The notes under the pieces are model-generated. The model was given only the letters and a program-made list of their open reading frames with translations, was not told the origin of the DNA and did not search any database. Positions 1 through 5,117 of a stretch of DNA of 5,117 bases are shown here, piece by piece; the stretch's first letter is position 1; each line of letters opens with the position of its first letter. The stretch spans positions 1 to 5,117 of the forward strand of contig DLBD01000036.1 of the NCBI GenBank assembly GCA_002494125.1, written 5' to 3'. Source of the DNA: Ruminococcaceae bacterium UBA7030. GTDB taxonomy: Bacteria > Bacillota > Clostridia > Oscillospirales > Acutalibacteraceae. The position numbers and the translations under genes are program-made.

Positions 1-435
1 AGCCCAGTCCTGAGCCTCGGTACCTCCTGCACCTGCGTGGAAGGTGAGAAGCGCATTTTTGCCGTCGTATTCGCCTGAAAGAAGAGTTGAAAGCGTAAGC
101 TCTTCAAGTTTCTTTTCTATTTCATCAACAGACTGTTTGCAGTCGTCGAAAAGGTCTAAATCCTCCTCCTCGTCAGCAAGCTCAATCATTACAAGGGCGT
201 CCTCATATTCGCTTTTTGCGTTTTCGTATGATTCAACCTTTGATTTAAGAGAGCCGATTTTCTGCATTATTTTCTGACTGCGTTCCATATCATCCCAGAA
301 GTCGGGCGCAGCGCTTTTTTCCTCAAGCTCTGCAATATCCTTTTTCAGCGTGTCAATAGCAAGCGCTTCTTTAAGATTTTTCACAGTTTTTTCCGATTCA
401 AGAAGTCGGAATCTTAACTCCTCATACTCTACCAT
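1..435 (-). CDS. prfB: Peptide chain release factor 2 (RF2), N-terminal 145 residues, cut by the window edge
   Basis: RF2 recognises UGA and UAA stop codons on the ribosome and triggers release of the finished protein. The visible part begins MVEYEELRFRLL, followed by the charged helical N-terminal domain (about residues 1-120, with the RF2-type segment APDFWDD at 43-49), then SGEYDGKNALLTFHAGAGGTEAQDWA (split here as SGEYDG 120-125 and AGAGGTEAQDWA 134-145). The SGEYD and GAGGTEAQDWA stretches are hallmarks of RF2. The SPF stop-codon recognition motif and the catalytic GGQ lie beyond the window edge. The start is supported by a GGAG Shine-Dalgarno site at 447..444 (minus strand), 8 bases before the ATG, and by alignment to E. 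coli RF2, where residue L25 matches without gaps. The gene reads straight through in one frame: the programmed +1 frameshift site (CTT TGA C) found in many prfB genes is absent, with CTT GCT in its place. It is transcribed divergently from the RING-finger gene. Confidence 0.96.
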   Translation of the reverse strand, partial: MVEYEELRFRLLESEKTVKNLKEALAIDTLKKDIAELEEKSAAPDFWDDMERSQKIMQKIGSLKSKVESYENAKSEYEDALVMIELADEEEDLDLFDDCKQSVDEIEKKLEELTLSTLLSGEYDGKNALLTFHAGAGGTEAQDWA

Positions 436-467
436 AAAAATTACTCCGATAACATTATTATTAATTT

Positions 468-496
468 ATTATATACAAATATGACCTATATTTCAA
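468..496 (-). promoter_or_regulatory. Sigma-A-type promoter for prfB
   Basis: Read on the minus strand there is a -35 box TTGAAA (496..491) and a perfect -10 box TATAAT (473..468) separated by exactly 17 bases. The start of transcription would fall near 460, giving a leader of about 25 bases before the prfB ATG at 435. The match to the housekeeping consensus is five of six and six of six. The surroundings are very AT-rich, so chance matches are possible, but the spacing and position are ideal. Confidence 0.72.
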
Positions 497-531
497 GTTC
501 AAAATATATTTACAATATTTTAATATAGCTA

Positions 532-561
532 TTGATTTATCGTGATAATATAATGTATAAT
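532..561 (+). promoter_or_regulatory. Likely promoter of the RING/galU/ThyX-like/CPBP cluster
   Basis: A -35-like TTGATT (532-537) is followed after 18 bases by TATAAT (556-561). A second TATAAT lies just upstream (549-554) but is only 11 bases from the same -35 box, so the downstream copy is the better choice. Transcription would begin near 568, about 35 bases before the ATG at 603, leaving room for the AAAGGA Shine-Dalgarno site at 591-596. The site is back to back with the prfB promoter in the 167-bp divergent spacer. The AT-rich background limits certainty. Confidence 0.55.
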
Positions 562-602
562 AAAATTTATCTATAAGTTGTATTTTATTTAAAGGAAAGA
601 TT

Positions 603-1628
603 ATGGAAAAGTATCTTAACGATAAATGTCCCGTGTGCGAAAAACAGTTCGTTTCGGGCGACGATATAGTCGTTTGCCCTGATTGCGGAACACCGCATCA
701 CAGGGAATGTTATAAAAATGTCGGTCACTGCGCGAATGTTTCAAAGCATAAGGAAGGCTTTGCGTTTGTTGAGACACCTTTGAAGGAGCAGAAGTATTCA
801 TCACCGCAAGAGAAATATATGGCAAAGCGTAACGAGATAGCGCCGGATGAGACGGAGCTTCACTGTCATATCTGCGGCGAGAAGGTTGAGAAGGGCGCGA
901 CGATGTGTGTTCACTGCGGCGCTGTTCTTGACGTTCAGCCGATAAACGATTATTCTCAGTACTCAAAGGAGAAAGTACTTGATGATGAGATTGACGGCGT
1001 TCCCGTTGCGGATATTGCGGCTACAGTCGGCGCAAATACTTCACGCTTTATTCCGAAATTCAAGGCGAATAAAAAGTTTTCGTGGAACTGGAGTGCATTC
1101 ATTTTCGGACCGTATTATTTTTACTACAGAAAAATGTATCGTGCCGGTGTGATTGCTACAATAATAAGTCTTGCTTCAAATTTTATATGTCAGGGCTTTT
1201 TTGCACAAAGAATATCGGATTTTATGGAGCTTGTTCAGTCAAAAACATACAGAGAGCTTTTTGAGGGTAGTCCACTCAGCAATCCTGAGCTTTTTTCCCA
1301 GCTTTCGCAGCAGCCTGCATACAAAGGCATGTTAACTGTGTCGCTTGTGATGCTTGCTATCATTCTTGTGATAAGAATTTTTTGTGCTTTGTTTGCCGAC
1401 AGCATTTACAGACAGCAGACGCTTCGGACAATCAAGGATGTAAACAAGAAACTTGAAGAGGGCGAATTCTTTGCACCTAATCCTATTTTCGGCAATCAGC
1501 AAAGCGAGCTTAGTCAAAAACAGATGAAAATGCTTTTCCTCAACCGAAGGGGAGGGGTCAGCATCTTTGCTCCGATAGCGGCATATTTTGCAGTTGATTT
1601 AATAATGTCATTTATTTCAAGATTCTAG
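603..1628 (+). CDS. Prokaryotic RING-finger, zinc-ribbon and DUF2628-like membrane protein
   Basis: The exact function is unknown. Three parts can be seen in the 341 residues. Residues 9-49 form a RING/treble-clef type zinc site with the order C9-x2-C12, C25-x2-C28, H33-x2-C36, C43 and H49, matching the prokaryotic RING family 1 layout (core VVCPDCGTPHHREC at 23-36). Residues 88-105 form a zinc ribbon, C88-x2-C91-x10-C102-x2-C105. From about residue 158 there is a membrane part that starts with FSWNWSAFIFGPYYFYYRKMY, the signature of DUF2628-type proteins, with hydrophobic segments near 163-200, 244-266 and 319-338. There is no signal peptide, so the zinc domains should face the cytoplasm. 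The start is supported by AAAGGA at 591-596, six bases upstream. It is first in a four-gene rightward cluster and ends 24 bases before galU. No ubiquitin-like, E1 or E2 gene is nearby, so an E3 ligase role is not supported here; protein or nucleic acid binding at the membrane is equally possible. Confidence 0.85.
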   Translation: MEKYLNDKCPVCEKQFVSGDDIVVCPDCGTPHHRECYKNVGHCANVSKHKEGFAFVETPLKEQKYSSPQEKYMAKRNEIAPDETELHCHICGEKVEKGATMCVHCGAVLDVQPINDYSQYSKEKVLDDEIDGVPVADIAATVGANTSRFIPKFKANKKFSWNWSAFIFGPYYFYYRKMYRAGVIATIISLASNFICQGFFAQRISDFMELVQSKTYRELFEGSPLSNPELFSQLSQQPAYKGMLTVSLVMLAIILVIRIFCALFADSIYRQQTLRTIKDVNKKLEEGEFFAPNPIFGNQQSELSQKQMKMLFLNRRGGVSIFAPIAAYFAVDLIMSFISRF

Positions 1629-1652
1629 GGATTAAAATAAAAGGGGATAAAA

Positions 1653-2531
1653 ATGAAAAAGGTAAGAAAGGCTATAATTCCTGCGGCAGGGCTTGGCACA
1701 AGAGTTTTGCCTGCGTCAAAGGCAGTGCCGAAGGAAATGCTTAATATTGTTGATAAGCCCGCAATTCAGTATATTGTTGAGGAGGCTTTTGCCTCTGGTA
1801 TCGAGGATGTGCTCATAATAACAAACAGGGGAAAGGGTGCGATTGAAGACCATTTCGATCATGCCTTTGAGCTTGAAGCACAGCTGAAAAACAATGAAAG
1901 TAAAAAGGATATTTACGATGAGGTCGCAAAATGTTCCTCGTTCGGTAATATTTATTTCATACGTCAGAAAGAAACGAAGGGGCTTGGGCACGCAGTGCTT
2001 TGTGCAAAGAGCTTTGTCGGCGATGAGCCGTTTGCAGTTCTGTACGGCGACGATGTAATCATATCCGATAACCCTGTTACAAAACAGCTTTGCGAGGCGT
2101 ATGAAAAATACGGCAAGGGTTCTGTTGGAGTTAAAGAGGTGCCTGATGAGGCAATTACAAAATACTGCTCTCTTGCAGTTGAACCGATTGAAAACAACTG
2201 TTTTAACTGTACCGATATGATTGAGAAACCTTCACCTGACGAGATTATGTCAAACTATTCGATTCTCGGAAGAGTTGTTATGCCGCCGGAAATATTTGAA
2301 ATTCTCGAGCATACCGCTCCGGGTGCAGGCGGTGAGCTTCAGCTTACGGACGCTATGAAAACACTTGCAAGGCGTGACGGCGTTATAGCAGTTGACTATG
2401 AAGGCACACGCTATGATATGGGCAATAAATTCGGCATCCTTCAGGCAAATATCGAGGTTGGCTTAAACCATCCCGATACAGCCGGAGAGCTCAAAGAGTA
2501 CATTAAAAAGATAGCAAAGGATTTGGATTAA
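1653..2531 (+). CDS. galU: UTP--glucose-1-phosphate uridylyltransferase
   Basis: The enzyme joins UTP and glucose 1-phosphate to give UDP-glucose and pyrophosphate in the cytoplasm, feeding glycolipid, teichoic acid, exopolysaccharide and galactose pathways. At 292 residues it has the normal length. Visible family marks are the nucleotide-binding AAGLGTRVLPASKAVPKEM (11-29), IEDHFD (64-69), KGLGHAV (109-115), YGDD (131-134) with the metal-binding aspartate, EKP (191-193), GAGGELQLTDA (224-234) and YDMGNKFG (254-261). The start is fixed by AAGGGG at 1641-1646, six bases before the ATG, and by the standard N-terminus. In the position where many relatives have KYG followed by I or V, this protein reads KYCSLAVEP (170-178), a modest departure next to the sugar-nucleotide pocket. 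Its stop codon shares one base with the next gene's start (TAATG), so the two are probably translationally coupled. It is called gtaB in Bacillus. Confidence 0.96.
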   Translation: MKKVRKAIIPAAGLGTRVLPASKAVPKEMLNIVDKPAIQYIVEEAFASGIEDVLIITNRGKGAIEDHFDHAFELEAQLKNNESKKDIYDEVAKCSSFGNIYFIRQKETKGLGHAVLCAKSFVGDEPFAVLYGDDVIISDNPVTKQLCEAYEKYGKGSVGVKEVPDEAITKYCSLAVEPIENNCFNCTDMIEKPSPDEIMSNYSILGRVVMPPEIFEILEHTAPGAGGELQLTDAMKTLARRDGVIAVDYEGTRYDMGNKFGILQANIEVGLNHPDTAGELKEYIKKIAKDLD

Positions 2532-3163
2532 TGATTAAGATTGAAAGAACAAGCGTTGTCAACTTTGACAATGCAATGAGAGGTGCAAGAAATCCGCTTA
2601 ATTCGTGGTCAAGGTATGATTCATATTTTGATGAAAACGGCGATTTCCACTTCGGCGAAAATGATTTAAGCCTTGCAAAGCGTTTGTGCAAGGCGGGTAC
2701 CGACCACAGAAAGTTTATAAGAATGATTCTTGTTACAGTGGATGTTACAGCACCGCTTTACTGGTGGAAGGAGTATGATACCTATAAGGTGTCAACTGTT
2801 GCGAACTCTACGTCAACAATGCATAAAATCCATTCAAAACCGTTTGAGCTTGAGGATTTTTCGGTTGACCATATGAACGAAGAGGGTATTGAGGCAATGA
2901 AAAAGCTTATCGAAACCCTTGAGGATTTAAGACTGCGTTATCTTGAAACAAAGGATAAAACACTCTGGTATACAATCATCCAGCTTTTACCAAGCTCTTA
3001 TAACCAGATGCGTACTTGTACTCTGAATTATGAAACCCTTGCAAACATATACTATGCAAGAAAAAATCATAAACTTGAGGAGTGGCATACATATTGCGAC
3101 TGGATTAAGGAGCTTCCTTACTTCAGCGAGCTTCTCATACAGGAGGAAGCAGGTGAAGAATAA
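2531..3163 (+). CDS. Divergent ThyX-fold protein lacking the RHR flavin motif (function unknown)
   Basis: No named function is certain. The 210-residue soluble protein resembles flavin-dependent thymidylate synthase (ThyX) in the order of its landmarks: L-x3-G with a following H and F (LCKAGTDHRKF, 52-62), a strand ending in AP (VDVTAPLYWWKEYDTYKV, 70-87), then ANSTSTMH (91-98), and a C-terminal block with LP (153-154), Y157, N166, L170, R177-x2-H180, EW (184-185) and an amphipathic helix. That block lines up with ThyX's LP...Y...N...L...R...H..QWE region, in which an arginine contacts dUMP. The diagnostic RHR signature for FAD, however, corresponds to T84-Y85-K86 here, so normal ThyX chemistry is doubtful. 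I recall similar proteins, with the WWKE-DTYKV core, as hypothetical proteins in Firmicutes and their phages. The start overlaps the galU stop by one base, with AAAGG at 2516-2520 as Shine-Dalgarno, and the stop overlaps the next start in the same way. The gene is sure; the ThyX link is inferred by eye. Confidence 0.62.
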   Translation: MIKIERTSVVNFDNAMRGARNPLNSWSRYDSYFDENGDFHFGENDLSLAKRLCKAGTDHRKFIRMILVTVDVTAPLYWWKEYDTYKVSTVANSTSTMHKIHSKPFELEDFSVDHMNEEGIEAMKKLIETLEDLRLRYLETKDKTLWYTIIQLLPSSYNQMRTCTLNYETLANIYYARKNHKLEEWHTYCDWIKELPYFSELLIQEEAGEE

Positions 3164-4212
3164 TGCAGTATTATTATAATCCGTTTGAGCCTCAGACTCC
3201 TTCGGTAATGCCGCCTCAAATAGATTACAACGAGCAGTGGCGGGCTTTAGAAGAGCTGCGATTACGCAAGAATTATGAAAAGGGCGAGATAAAGAAGTTC
3301 AGTCTTGCTCTCGGCATTGCGATTGTTGCTTTCGTTGCGATTCAGGCAGCAACAACGTTTATAGTAGGACTATTCGGATACACCGAAAGCTTAACAAATG
3401 ACCCCGTATTCTTATACGCTTATTCAATTATATGTTCTTCGGTGCTTTCGGTTGCACTTCCTTTCGGAATAGTCGGATATTATTTCAAGAAAAACGGGCA
3501 ATACTCCAAGTACCATATTATTCCGTCAAAAAAACTCGGCATTTCAAAGTTTATATTGTGGGTGCTTTTCGGAATGATGTGCTGTATTGCAGCCCAGTTT
3601 TTGGTATCATATTTTATTCAAATAGTTTATTCTCTAACCGGAAAAATGCTCGAAGCGCCCGAATACGCAAAATCAAATTCTGTATTTGCACTTTTTATGG
3701 AGCTTCTTGCCACAGTAATTGTTCCTGCAATAACTGAAGAATTTGCTATGAGATGTTGCTCTCTTCAGCTTCTTCGTAAATACGGAAAAGGCTTTGCAGT
3801 GCTTTGTGTAAGCGTTGTATTCGGACTTCTCCACGGCAATATAGTGCAGTTTGTTTTTGCTTTTATAATAGGTCTAATTTTAGGATATGTTACCGTTATG
3901 ACCGACAGCATTTTACCTGCTGTTATTATTCACGGCGCTAATAACGGCTTGTCGGTTACATCATCTGTTGCAGAATACTTTTCGGGTGAGGAAACGTCAA
4001 ATATCGTATCGGTAGTTTTATACGTTTTGTTTGCGGTGCTTGGCATTTTTGCAACAGTTATTCTTGCAAAAAATAAACAGTTCAAAAGTCTGAAAACGGA
4101 TAACACCTCCGTTTTAAGTTTCGGTGAAAAAATGTCTGCATTTCTTTTCCCGTGGATGATTGTTCCGTTTTTAATATTAATAATTCTTACTGTTTCAAGC
4201 AGCTTATTATAA
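3163..4212 (+). CDS. CPBP (Abi/CAAX-type) family intramembrane glutamic protease
   Basis: CPBP proteins are multi-pass membrane proteins related to the Rce1 CAAX protease; in bacteria their substrates are mostly unknown, with some acting in bacteriocin immunity or in processing membrane peptides. All the expected active-site motifs are present: E192-E193-x3-R197 (TEEFAMR), F220-x3-H224 (FGLLH) and H257-x3-N261 (HGANN). About eight hydrophobic segments can be seen, near 47-71, 83-107, 129-157, 175-190, 211-246 (two spans), 250-263, 281-302 and 326-347. A cytoplasmic N-terminal stretch of about 45 residues starts with an aromatic, proline-rich segment (MQYYYNPFEPQTPSVMPP) and continues as a charged helix. 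The 349-residue length includes an extra C-terminal membrane region beyond the core. The start overlaps the previous stop (TAATG) and has AGGTGA at 3151-3156, six bases upstream. It is the last gene before the terminator. Nothing bacteriocin-like is seen nearby, so the substrate cannot be guessed. Confidence 0.92.
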   Translation: MQYYYNPFEPQTPSVMPPQIDYNEQWRALEELRLRKNYEKGEIKKFSLALGIAIVAFVAIQAATTFIVGLFGYTESLTNDPVFLYAYSIICSSVLSVALPFGIVGYYFKKNGQYSKYHIIPSKKLGISKFILWVLFGMMCCIAAQFLVSYFIQIVYSLTGKMLEAPEYAKSNSVFALFMELLATVIVPAITEEFAMRCCSLQLLRKYGKGFAVLCVSVVFGLLHGNIVQFVFAFIIGLILGYVTVMTDSILPAVIIHGANNGLSVTSSVAEYFSGEETSNIVSVVLYVLFAVLGIFATVILAKNKQFKSLKTDNTSVLSFGEKMSAFLFPWMIVPFLILIILTVSSSLL

Positions 4213-4222
4213 TGAATAATGC

Positions 4223-4266
4223 GGATTGTCCTTTATTGTAATTATTCAACAGGACAATCCTTTTTT
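4223..4266 (+). terminator. Intrinsic terminator of the galU-containing cluster
   Basis: A perfect 10-bp inverted repeat, GGATTGTCCT (4223-4232) and AGGACAATCC (4251-4260), encloses an 18-base AT-rich loop and is followed directly by six T residues (4261-4266). It lies 10 bases after the CPBP stop codon. There is no T-tract on the other side, so it works for rightward transcription only. It sits only 10 bases before the tadA ATG, so tadA either depends on readthrough or has a promoter very close to the hairpin. Confidence 0.88.
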
Positions 4267-4276
4267 GTAAACAATT

Positions 4277-4744
4277 ATGAAAAATGAATTTATGAAAAGA
4301 GCATATGACCTTGCAAAGCTTAGCGCACTCGAGGGTGAGGTGCCTGTTGGTGCGGTTGTTGTAAAGGACGGAGAAATAGTCGGTGAGGGCAGAAACCGCC
4401 GTGAATCCGGAAGAAACGCCCTTTATCATGCGGAGCTTGAGGCAATAGACAACGCATGTAAAAAGCTTGGCGGATGGAGGCTTTGGCAGTGCGATATATA
4501 TGTAACGCTTGAGCCGTGTCCCATGTGCGCCGGAGCAATTATCAATTCAAGAATAAAGCGCGTATACTTCGGCGCAAAAGATATGAAAGCAGGCTCCTTC
4601 GGTTCTGTTGTAAATTTTAACGACCTTCCTTATAATCACAAGCCGGAGATAATTTCGGGAGTTGACGGTGAGGAGTGTTCCGCACTTTTAACGGATTTTT
4701 TCAGGAAACTGAGAAAAAGTAAAGAGGAACAGTATGATAATTAA
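4277..4744 (+). CDS. tadA: tRNA adenosine(34) deaminase
   Basis: TadA converts adenosine to inosine at the wobble position of tRNA-Arg(ACG), which lets that tRNA read CGU, CGC and CGA. It is an essential cytoplasmic zinc enzyme of the cytidine deaminase fold. The 155 residues have the usual length and motifs: EVPVGAVVV (21-29), HAE (51-53; H51 zinc ligand, E53 proton shuttle), PCPMC (80-84; C81 and C84 zinc ligands) and a C-terminal helix. The sequence before HAE is NALY rather than the DPTA of E. coli TadA. The ATG at 4277 fits the N-terminus of known TadA proteins, but no Shine-Dalgarno site precedes it (TTTTTTGTAAACAATT), and the alternative M6 at 4292 has none either. It follows the terminator by 10 bases and overlaps the next gene by 11 bases. 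A related deaminase specificity is possible but less likely given the whole pattern. Confidence 0.93.
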   Translation: MKNEFMKRAYDLAKLSALEGEVPVGAVVVKDGEIVGEGRNRRESGRNALYHAELEAIDNACKKLGGWRLWQCDIYVTLEPCPMCAGAIINSRIKRVYFGAKDMKAGSFGSVVNFNDLPYNHKPEIISGVDGEECSALLTDFFRKLRKSKEEQYDN

Positions 4745-5117
4745 TTCGGGTCAGAGGACAGATATTTCTGCCTTTTACAGCAAGTGGTTTATTAACCGAA
4801 TAAGAGAGGGTTATGTTCTTGTGAGAAATCCCTATAACCCGAGCCTTGTGACGAGGTACGAGCTGTATCCTGAGGTTGTGGACATTCTTTCTTTCTGCTC
4901 AAAAAATCCTGCGCCTATGCTCAAATATCTTGACGAGCTGTCGAAATACCGACAGTTCTGGTCGGTAACGATTACGCCTTATGACAAGGATATTGAGCCG
5001 AATGTTCCGGACAAAGCCGTCGTCATGGAGACATTCCGGCAGCTTTCTTCGGTCACCGGCCCGGACCATATGTGCTGGCGCTATGATCCGATCCTGATCG
5101 ATGATACATGGACCTGC
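4734..5117 (+). CDS. DUF1848 family protein, N-terminal 128 residues, cut by the window edge
   Basis: The function is not established. The frame is open from the ATG at 4734 to the window edge. Family features seen are SGQRTDISAFYSKWFINR (5-22; usually SRRTDIPAFY), REGYVLVRNPYNP (24-36), VVDILSFCSKNPAPML (48-63; usually VD-x-FWTKNP), TITPYDKDIEPNVPDK (79-94) and WRYDPILIDDT (115-125). As I recall, full-length members carry cysteine clusters near the C-terminus (a CPHGCxYCYA-like run) that suggest an iron-sulfur or radical-SAM-like enzyme; that part is outside the window and cannot be checked. The start is supported by AAAGAGGA at 4721-4728, five bases upstream. The 11-base overlap with tadA in another frame suggests co-expression and coupled translation. 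The last ~100 bases are richer in GC and in C-ending codons than the rest of the gene. Confidence 0.88.
   Translation, partial: MIINSGQRTDISAFYSKWFINRIREGYVLVRNPYNPSLVTRYELYPEVVDILSFCSKNPAPMLKYLDELSKYRQFWSVTITPYDKDIEPNVPDKAVVMETFRQLSSVTGPDHMCWRYDPILIDDTWTC

Noticed and set aside
44..277. 77-residue open frame on the plus strand, serine-rich
   Set aside because: It lies antisense to the recognisable prfB coding sequence and reads as the complement of its acidic helices.
436..602. Possible riboswitch or small RNA in the divergent spacer
   Set aside because: Apart from the two promoters and ribosome sites the spacer is simple AT-rich sequence; no GC-containing stem set or known aptamer core was seen.
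616..966. 116-residue open frame on the minus strand inside the RING/DUF2628 gene
   Set aside because: It is antisense to a gene with clear zinc-binding motifs; its arginine- and serine-rich translation has no domain pattern and looks like a frame shadow.
1547..1558. Purine run GGGGAGGGG resembling a ribosome binding site inside the RING/DUF2628 gene
   Set aside because: It encodes in-frame RRGGV residues and has no start codon of a plausible gene at the right distance.
2531..3163. Annotation as a functional thymidylate synthase (thyX)
   Set aside because: The RHR flavin motif needed for that call is replaced by T-Y-K, so only a fold-level relationship is proposed.
3432..3737. 101-residue plus-strand open frame inside the CPBP protease gene
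   Set aside because: It is out of frame with the protease, whose membrane segments and active-site motifs are intact; there is no ribosome site or domain pattern.

Overview
The window looks like a chromosomal segment from a low-to-moderate GC member of the Clostridia, most likely of the Oscillospiraceae/Ruminococcaceae type. This rests on the style of the proteins (an RF2, TadA, CPBP protease and DUF1848 protein of clostridial character), purine-rich Shine-Dalgarno sites, AT-rich intergenic DNA and AT-leaning codon use. It is inferred from memory of such proteins; no search was run.

Layout. On the minus strand at the left edge is the 5' part of prfB (peptide chain release factor 2, 435..1), which runs off the window. 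A 167-bp AT-rich divergent intergenic region (436-602) carries a well-formed sigma-A-type promoter for prfB and a plausible one for the rightward genes. Rightward from 603 is a tight four-gene cluster: a membrane protein with a prokaryotic RING finger, a zinc ribbon and a DUF2628-like region (603-1628); galU (1653-2531); a protein that I read as a divergent ThyX-fold relative lacking the flavin-binding RHR signature (2531-3163); and a CPBP/Abi-family intramembrane protease (3163-4212). The last three genes overlap by one base at TAATG junctions, which suggests translational coupling. A strong intrinsic terminator (4223-4266) closes the cluster.

The second unit starts only 10 bases after the terminator U-tract: tadA (4277-4744), without a visible Shine-Dalgarno site, followed by an overlapping DUF1848-family gene (4734 to the right edge, incomplete).

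How the genes fit together. prfB (termination at UGA/UAA) and tadA (inosine at tRNA wobble position 34) are translation housekeeping genes that flank the cluster. galU supplies UDP-glucose for envelope polymers. The RING/DUF2628 protein and the CPBP protease are membrane proteins whose partners cannot be read from sequence. The most interesting item is the ThyX-like protein: its fold-level landmarks, including the C-terminal dUMP-side helix, seem kept while the diagnostic RHR motif is replaced by T-Y-K. No mobile element, tRNA, rRNA or CRISPR array was seen.
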